From assembly GCF_001186125.1 (NCBI RefSeq), contig NW_014039556.1, positions 1-26,685 of the forward strand: a DNA stretch of 26,685 bases, read 5' to 3'. The notes under the pieces are model-generated. The model was not told the origin of the DNA. It did no database searches and was given only the letters and a program-made list of their open reading frames with translations. The stretch's first letter is position 1; the number at the start of each line of letters is the position of its first letter. Positions 21,489-26,685 of the stretch are shown piece by piece. Position numbers and translations under genes: made by a program. The stretch comes from Sphaeroforma arctica JP610 (lineage: Eukaryota; Opisthokonta; Ichthyosporea; Ichthyophonida).

Positions 21489-24400
21489 ATGGCAGCACAA
21501 GCAGCTAAACTCTTGGAATCCGTAGGCAAGCTCGGCCTTGCCGTCGCCGTAGTTGGTGGTGTTGGAAACAGCGCTCTATATAACGGTATGTGTCTGCAGG
21601 TCAGCATGTCTGCATGCAACAAACAACGTCATAAGTAGCGTGTGCAACCCCTTTATAGCGTAAATGCGCTTATATGGTTTCTATGGCGCTGAAAATTTTA
21701 TCAGAAATTGCAAAAACATAAGCGCACCTAGAGCTGTTGGTTTAGTGGTGAACCGCTTACTTGTGGTAACATGGTCTCCGAGGACTTGAATATACCTCGG
21801 ATGTAGCGCGTTCTTGTAAGGTCATTGTATACAGAACAATTGAGATTAACGTAAATATATGCACTGGATGTATCAGTAAGTATCGCGTTACCACTGACCA
21901 TCCTATGGCTCGCATAAGGTCTACGTGGTGGACACCGACGACACGCTACTTCAATAACACTTTTACAAGCGTATACCTGAGATATTTTTTTCTTTCTAAG
22001 CTGTAATATATACGAGAATAAGAGTGTTGTACTCGTCTGTTAAAAAGTTCTGTCCGAATTTTAATACTAAACAGTTGATGCTGGTCATCGTGCGATCATC
22101 TACGATCGATTTTCGGGTGTGAAGCAGAAAGTGCACGGAGAGGGAACCCACTTTATTGTGCCCTGGCTACAAAGACCTATCATCTTCGACTGCCGAACTC
22201 GACCAAGGAACATCTCCACGTTTACTGGTTCCAAGGGTATGTGTAGACGTGTATAGTGCGGTCTTAAATTAGTATATTTGGGGTTTTTCAATACGAAACA
22301 TGTCTTCGTTTTCTGGTTCTAAATGTTTGTTTTTTGCATACTATGCGAGTCATAGTTGGATTTATTTTGAATATTACACATCTTTACGTTTATAGATTAA
22401 ATAAGAAATGTCTCAACGTTTTCGATGCAACGGGCATGCGACTGTATGTACAATGCGGATATGTATACATATATACATCTACACATCTATATACATTTAT
22501 TGAGAGACATCTATGTTCACTGGTTTACGGTTAGATGTTTGTGTTGAATAATACGGTTGTAGTTATAGATATATCTTGATCTATCTGCAGGTACGAATTG
22601 ACAACGAATAGTGAGTGCTATTTTATGTGTTCTCATGTCACCCTGGTATTCTGAGAAGCATTGATGGGATTTCCCGAGGCCGCTCTCTCTGGAAACCCAG
22701 GGCATAACAACTTCGATTATTAACATTTCAACGGCATTAACTATCTATGTTTTTGTCATTCTGTTATATCGGTACATTAATAAGCTCTTGTCAAATTGGT
22801 GATAACATACTGCCGCGAAGTATATTGGTGATATCCAGTTAGTTCGGAATATAACCCGCAGTTACTAGGCACACATACGATACACATACTCACGTGCTTG
22901 TTGCTCTATCTGTACAACAGATTTGCAGATGGTCAACATATCTCTGCGTATCCTGCACAGACCCAAAGAAGCCTCACTTCCCCGCATATACTCCGAGATC
23001 GGTGTAGACTACGATGAGCGAGTGCTGCCATCCATTGGAAACGAAGTTCTGAAGTCCGTTGTGGTATGTATTGTATCATTTTTGTTCGACCCTATGTGAT
23101 TTCATTTCTGTCCTCGAATCATTTAGTGACATCTGTTTTTATGTATTTATGATATTTAACTTGTATACGCTGTCATATCGAGTGTTGTGAAGTTAAAGTA
23201 TCATACACCTACCCATATACCTACCACAGGCCCAATTCGATGCTGGAGAGCTTATCACACAGCGTGAGTTGGTATCTCAGCGTGTGCGTTCTGGTCTTAT
23301 CCGCCGTGCGGCCGAGTTCGACATCGCCTGTGACGACATTTCCATCACGCACTTGACTTTCGGACGCGAGTTTACCCAAGCCGTAGAAATGAAGCAGGTA
23401 TTTCTTTTGGGCTGCTATGTGATGTGATGTTATGCAGTTAGTAGGTTTAAAGTATTTGTAGTGTATATACTTGGGATTGCTTTATACGTAGTGAGAGAAT
23501 TCTATCGTACAGAGAGATGTAGAGCCCGAGTATTTCAGCGAGTGGCTCGTTTTGTGTGGGGTGTCGTTGTAGGATCACCCTGGTATTCTGAGAGGCATTT
23601 ATGGGATTTCCCGAAGCCGCTTTCTCTGGAAACCCAGGGGAGAGAGAAATATGTTCAAGACTTATCTTGCGAAGGTTATGACTTCCATGTCACTATCGTC
23701 TTGGTCGTAACATGACAACTTATTCGTAGCTGGTAGCTGTATGTGAATGTAGTTGCTCTAGTGGTCGTCTGTCTGACAGACAAAAAGTAATGACACGAAG
23801 TGTAACATGAAGTGATTATAAATAGATATTTATATTGCTATTTCCCCAAAATGTGCATTATATTGCGTTGATATGCTTGATATGAGCTCACACGGTGGCT
23901 GTATTCGCTTTGCAATCCAGGTCGAACAACAAAAAGCCGAGCGCGCGCGTTTCGTTGTAGAGAAGGCTGAACAAGAGCAGTTGGCTGAGATTATCCGTGC
24001 TGAGGGTGATTCCGAGGCTGCCCGCCTCATCTCAGGGGTATGTATAGTATCTTTTCATGCAACAATATCTGCAAGTATTGTCTTACCTGCTGTATCGTCT
24101 GAGTGGAAAATGCATGCTATGGAGTTTGGCTGGTCTGTTTCTAGCTTGTAGTGGGGATGCAACTTACAGGTGTTATCGTGATGCTACTGCGACTGGTAGA
24201 AAGTGTACCGTCTCAAACTTAGTTGTTGATTATGCAATGGGTTTACGCATAGAATCCAGTATATCCATGTTTAGTGCAATGCTGTAGTAACATTTGCGAG
24301 ACGCTTGTATCCGGTAGTACCTATGTACTATCGTTGGGTGAAGCAACTGTCTGTTTTGTTGTACGAATCCATTGTACTATCGTTGGGTGAAGCAACTGTC

Positions 24401-24873
24401 CGTTATGTTGTACGTATCCATATAACCCTGGTATTCTGAGAGGCATTTATGGGATTTCCCTAAGCCGCTTTCTCTGGAAACCCAGGGGATAGTAATCCCA
24501 CTCGTACGTACTAAACCGGTTTTGGCAATCAATGCCATCAGCGATCTCGTTTGTAGCGGAACATTCAATCCCATACCTACACTGCTTATAATGCCATCCG
24601 AATGTCTATTTTGAACATCGGATGTTATCCCTTTGTCTATTGTTTATACTGATATTTATACAGTTTGCTCCGTCTCACGTGCGAGTGTGATAGTAATGCA
24701 AGCGCTCTCTCCCATACCATACCGCACTACAGTCGCTTGCTAGGAACGGACCCGGTCTAGTTGAAATGAGGAAGATTGACGCAGCCGTAGAGATTGCCAG
24801 CACTCTGTCTCGCAGCAGAGGCGTGGCGTATCTTCCGGGCAACAACAACATGCTGCTCAACATCGGTGCATAA
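21489..24873 (+). CDS. PHB1: Prohibitin-1, 6 exons
   Basis: Prohibitin-1 alternates with PHB2 in large ring complexes in the mitochondrial inner membrane, where they scaffold and restrain m-AAA proteolysis and support cristae. Exons are 21489-21585, 22075-22236, 22921-23063, 23230-23397, 23921-24037 and 24733-24873. All introns are GT-AG with matching phases (1, 1, 0, 0, 0), giving 275 aa (human 272). The start ACCATGG is a strong context. Seen: N-terminal hydrophobic anchor [18 protein letters not shown] (about 15-32), the SPFH core with [10 protein letters not shown] and [37 protein letters not shown] (PHB1-type), then the coiled coil [20 protein letters not shown] (191-210). The C-terminus, [21 protein letters not shown], fits fungal and protist PHB1 better than the animal ending. 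The last exon was placed at TCG after CTACAG, which preserves the conserved SLA reading. Nothing is broken. Confidence 0.97.
21586..22074 (+). other. PHB1 intron 1
   Basis: A 489-bp phase-1 intron (GTATGT...AACAG). It contains the tRNA-like triple-hairpin stretch at 21731-21800, described separately. Nothing else is recognised. Confidence 0.9.
21731..21800 (+). other. tRNA-like (degenerate) structure in PHB1 intron 1
   Basis: TGGTTTAGTGG matches the pol III A-box of tRNAs and lies in a D-arm-like hairpin GGTT-TAGTGGTG-AACC. It is followed by a short hairpin TTAC/GTAA and a 6-bp stem CCGAGG/CCTCGG where a T-arm would be. The T loop is too long and lacks a TTCGA B-box, the anticodon loop is too short, and there is no acceptor stem. 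So it is not a working tRNA. It might be a decayed tRNA or a SINE head. Confidence 0.25.
22237..22920 (+). other. PHB1 intron 2
   Basis: A 684-bp phase-1 intron (GTATGT...CAACAG). It carries copy 1 of the 62-bp palindromic element at 22641-22702 and an ATATAC-rich stretch near 22460-22500. No coding content. Confidence 0.9.
22641..22702 (+). repeat. 62-bp palindromic element, copy 1
   Basis: Starts CCCTGGTATTCTGAGAAGCA and ends TCTCTGGAAACCCAGGG. The ends CCCTGG and CCAGGG are inverted repeats, extended inward by imperfect pairing (TTC/GAA, GAGA/TCTC, GC/GC). In the middle is GGGATTTCCC. It is the most diverged of three copies (about 5-6 differences from copy 2) and has the same length and orientation. 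Confidence 0.93.
23398..23920 (+). other. PHB1 intron 4
   Basis: A 523-bp phase-0 intron (GTATTT...ATCCAG). It contains copy 2 of the 62-bp element. A spurious 84-codon ORF (23461-23715) runs across it. Confidence 0.9.
23578..23639 (+). repeat. 62-bp palindromic element, copy 2
   Basis: CCCTGGTATTCTGAGAGGCA ... CTTTCTCTGGAAACCCAGGG, the same 62 bp as copy 3 but for one base (CCCGAAG versus CCCTAAG). It is in PHB1 intron 4. Flanks (GATCA on the left, GAGAG on the right) show no obvious target duplication. Confidence 0.95.
24323..24419 (+). repeat. 48-49 bp tandem duplication in PHB1 intron 5
   Basis: Two copies of a segment starting TGTACTATCGTTGGGTGAAG and ending TTGTACGWATCC (24323-24370 and 24371-24419), differing at about four positions. 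It lies 6 bp upstream of copy 3 of the 62-bp element. Confidence 0.9.
24426..24487 (+). repeat. 62-bp palindromic element, copy 3
   Basis: Same 62-bp unit as copies 1 and 2, in the same orientation, inside PHB1 intron 5. It is one mismatch from copy 2. Its position right after a local tandem duplication is notable. Confidence 0.95.
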
Positions 24874-25080
24874 ATATAGTATTCGCTGCAGAATCATACA
24901 CGGTGGAGTGATGATAGCGTGGCTAATTCGGTGTCGGGTGTTATGAGGAGCTCGGGTTGCAACATAGACATGTGTTGGATATAGCCCCGAGGCAGCGGCT
25001 GGTCCTGGCCTGGTTCAGCTTGCCTGATGCTTAGATTAGTGGACTGTGTCGGGGCCTCAATCTCTTGTCTATGCTTGCAG

Positions 25081-25193
25081 ATGATGGATTTTTTAGGAAC
25101 AAGTTTGGCATCGGCTACTGCCCGGAAAAGATTCTATATGCAGGAGAATTTCAGTTGGAGATTGAGCAGCTTGGTGTCTGTCCAGAAGACTAA
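25081..25193 (+). CDS. Orphan terminal exon-like ORF, family unknown
   Basis: After a good acceptor (TGTCTATGCTTGCAG, ending 25080) there is an open frame of 36 codons in phase 1 (DGFFRNKFGIGYCPEKILYA, continuing GEFQLEIEQLGVCPED) ending at TAA 25191. Its composition resembles real protein and an AATAAA follows at 25260-25265. No upstream exon is evident between PHB1 and here. It may be a last exon of an unrecognised small gene, an alternative 3' end of PHB1 transcripts, or a relic. A second frame of 77 codons (25027-25260) overlaps it and looks less protein-like. Confidence 0.25.
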
Positions 25194-26468
25194 CATATCA
25201 TTGCGCCAAGCGTCGTCTCTTTATACTTTCAGACGAAGGAAGATGATAGATCGAATTTAAATAAACATCTCATTAGACAAACCAGGCGATATGTTGTGCT
25301 CTGTTATGATTGTGAATGCTAAGCGAACTGTCATTGTATTTTCTACTACTAATCTTGAGAAGCCGGGTAGTTGAACCGTGTAGCAGTGTGAAGCCTAGGT
25401 ACGCCCCAAAGCACTCTGCATATCTCAATATGTATGTGCTTAGTCACCTGCTGATGTATTCTAGAAATATATGCTTGAAGTTTTAAGAATTCGCATCAAT
25501 GTCAAAAACCCTATTTAGGTGTTGTCCTGCTACTAGTCTGACGCCAGATCGGTGCGCTTGCTATATACATTCTATTGAAGAGAAACGAACTTCAATGCAG
25601 CTGTTTGTGCGCTTTTCGGGCCGTGAATGAGCACATGAGCAGTTGTTATGGATCTTGAGAGTTGAGACATGACTCGCTGTATAAATATAAGAATTTTACG
25701 AAAATAAAGCTAATAAATACGGAACAACTTGTCCGTTCTTCCTTAATTTCTATATTTTCAAGATGGTCACGTATCACAATGGCCATGTTCTTGACCAATA
25801 GTGGGACGTAAATATCAACGTAAAAGCGTTAGGTACAGGAATGATTTACTCGTTTACGATTATGGTCTAGGTAAATACAAGAATGTGAGCTACTGTTGTC
25901 GTTGGGGATGCACTCGAGGCAAATAGAGGGCAGAGAACAGGAATGGGTCGACAAACTGCCGAGAGAAGCTCGAGCTCAGGCCGAGATAACAGTAGATACT
26001 AGTTGTTAGTTCATAGACGTCCACCAGCGGGTGAGGCGGATATTGCGTAGTCACGACCCATAAGCCTATCCGAATAGTTGTCGAGAAGTGTATGTACGGA
26101 ATAGGAAGAAATGCGGTTGTTCAGTTTCGCTTGCTTTTTCTTTTCAACTTGAGAGCTTGAGTATGAACACAACTAAAAAGCCTATGAGCATATAAACAAA
26201 AGGCCAAAAACACGTAAAGAGCCGTTGACTTTGCCATGGCCTTCTTCTTCTAAATTGGGTTTTGCGTTCAAAAAAGAAAAATGAAACTGAAAATGGCTTT
26301 TCACTCACACATGATCAAATCGACAAATCCACTCACCGGAGGAGGAGGACCGAGCGGGCCCACGGCCCGAGCTCCGAACTCCGATTTTTTTTTTAAGTCT
26401 CCTTGTGAATTTGTGATCTCACTAAAACAGGTTGGCGCCAAAAATACTACTCGAGGGGCGACCCAAAT

Positions 26469-26477
26469 TTATAAATA
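26469..26477 (+). promoter_or_regulatory. Possible TATA box
   Basis: TTATAAATA lies about 70 bp before the ATG of the right-edge gene, in an otherwise mixed-composition stretch. Position and sequence fit a core promoter TATA element. No transcript evidence is available, and the genome is rich in AT runs. Confidence 0.3.
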
Positions 26478-26543
26478 AAAAGACAGTCATGAAACATATC
26501 GACTTCTCCAACACGCTACTTCAGAGTTCCATTAGGGTGTAGT

Positions 26544-26617
26544 ATGAGTGAACCCAACAAAGAGGCTGACGCCGCCTTCAAGGATGCGCGCGAGCCGTCT
26601 GAGTTCCGAACGCCACG
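26544..26617 (+). CDS. First exon of an unidentified gene (cut by window end)
   Basis: ATG at 26544 opens 24 codons plus 2 nt (MSEPNKEADAAFKDAREPSE, then FRTP) before a GTAAAT donor at 26618, so phase 2. The sequence is polar and charged with protein-like composition. The remaining 68 bp look intronic. Too little is present to name a family. Confidence 0.45.
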
Positions 26618-26685
26618 GTAAATCTATAACGAATGCGTATATTCTATGCTTTTATATACGTACTTGCGCCACATGTACGTGCATA

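Larger units (their letters stand above)
24038..24732 (+). other. PHB1 intron 5
   Basis: A 695-bp phase-0 intron (GTATGT...CTACAG). It holds a 48-49-bp tandem duplication (24323-24419) followed at once by copy 3 of the 62-bp element. No coding content. Confidence 0.9.
24874..26543. other. Intergenic region, PHB1 to right-edge gene
   Basis: Apart from the orphan exon-like ORF at 25081-25193 I see nothing firm. AATAAA signals lie at 25260-25265 and around 25703. A 33-codon ORF at 25908-26009 and a 65-codon ORF at 26281-26478 (with a GC-rich patch near 26330-26375) lack support. The right part presumably contains the promoter of the gene starting at 26544. Confidence 0.5.

Noticed and set aside
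23461-23715. 84-codon ORF within PHB1 intron 4
   Set aside because: It spans the 62-bp repeat and lies between well-supported exons, so it is a chance frame.
25908-26009. 33-codon charged ORF as a small gene
   Set aside because: Composition is protein-like, but there is no convincing splice or promoter context and it is too short to judge.
26281-26478. 65-codon ORF with Gly/Pro-rich patch
   Set aside because: It overlaps a probable promoter with a TATA-like site, contains homopolymer runs and shows no family resemblance.

Overview
This is eukaryotic nuclear DNA. Two highly conserved proteins can be assembled only by splicing out many GT-AG introns. Donors are mostly GTATGT or GTAGGT, acceptors are CAG or TAG, and introns run from about 0.1 to 1.7 kb. 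CCT5 and PHB1 resemble animal and fungal orthologues closely. A coiled-coil protein at the left has a weak FEZ/UNC-76-like look. Together these suggest an opisthokont with a repeat-rich, intron-rich genome, such as a unicellular holozoan like an ichthyosporean; that placement is an inference.

Layout: (1) 1-4050, plus strand: the 3' portion of a multi-exon gene for an acidic, serine-rich coiled-coil protein. One intron holds a 12-copy 25-bp array. (2) About 4249-4925: a 45-bp minisatellite. (3) About 4945-14085: an old, diverged satellite of about 50 bp whose monomers contain an inverted pair of half-units. It is split into three blocks by two insertions. The first (about 6.69-10.66 kb) carries a decayed THAP-plus-DDE DNA transposase, a SAP-like antisense fragment and a copia-like RT fossil. 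The second (11577-13650) is a gag-protease fossil of an LTR element, bordered by a 4-bp GATG duplication. (4) 14771-20671, minus strand: a complete 7-exon CCT5 (chaperonin TCP-1 epsilon, 539 aa). (5) 20672-21488: an 817-bp divergent intergenic region. (6) 21489-24873, plus strand: a complete 6-exon prohibitin-1 gene (275 aa). Three of its introns carry copies of the same 62-bp palindromic element. (7) 24874-26543: mostly noncoding, with one orphan exon-like ORF. (8) 26544-26685: the first exon of a further plus-strand gene cut off by the window.

CCT5 and PHB1 are housekeeping genes (cytosolic actin/tubulin folding; mitochondrial inner-membrane scaffold) that diverge from a shared upstream region. 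The best candidates for something undescribed are the 62-bp intronic element, the dyad-containing satellite and the 25-bp intron array that runs into a 3' splice site.
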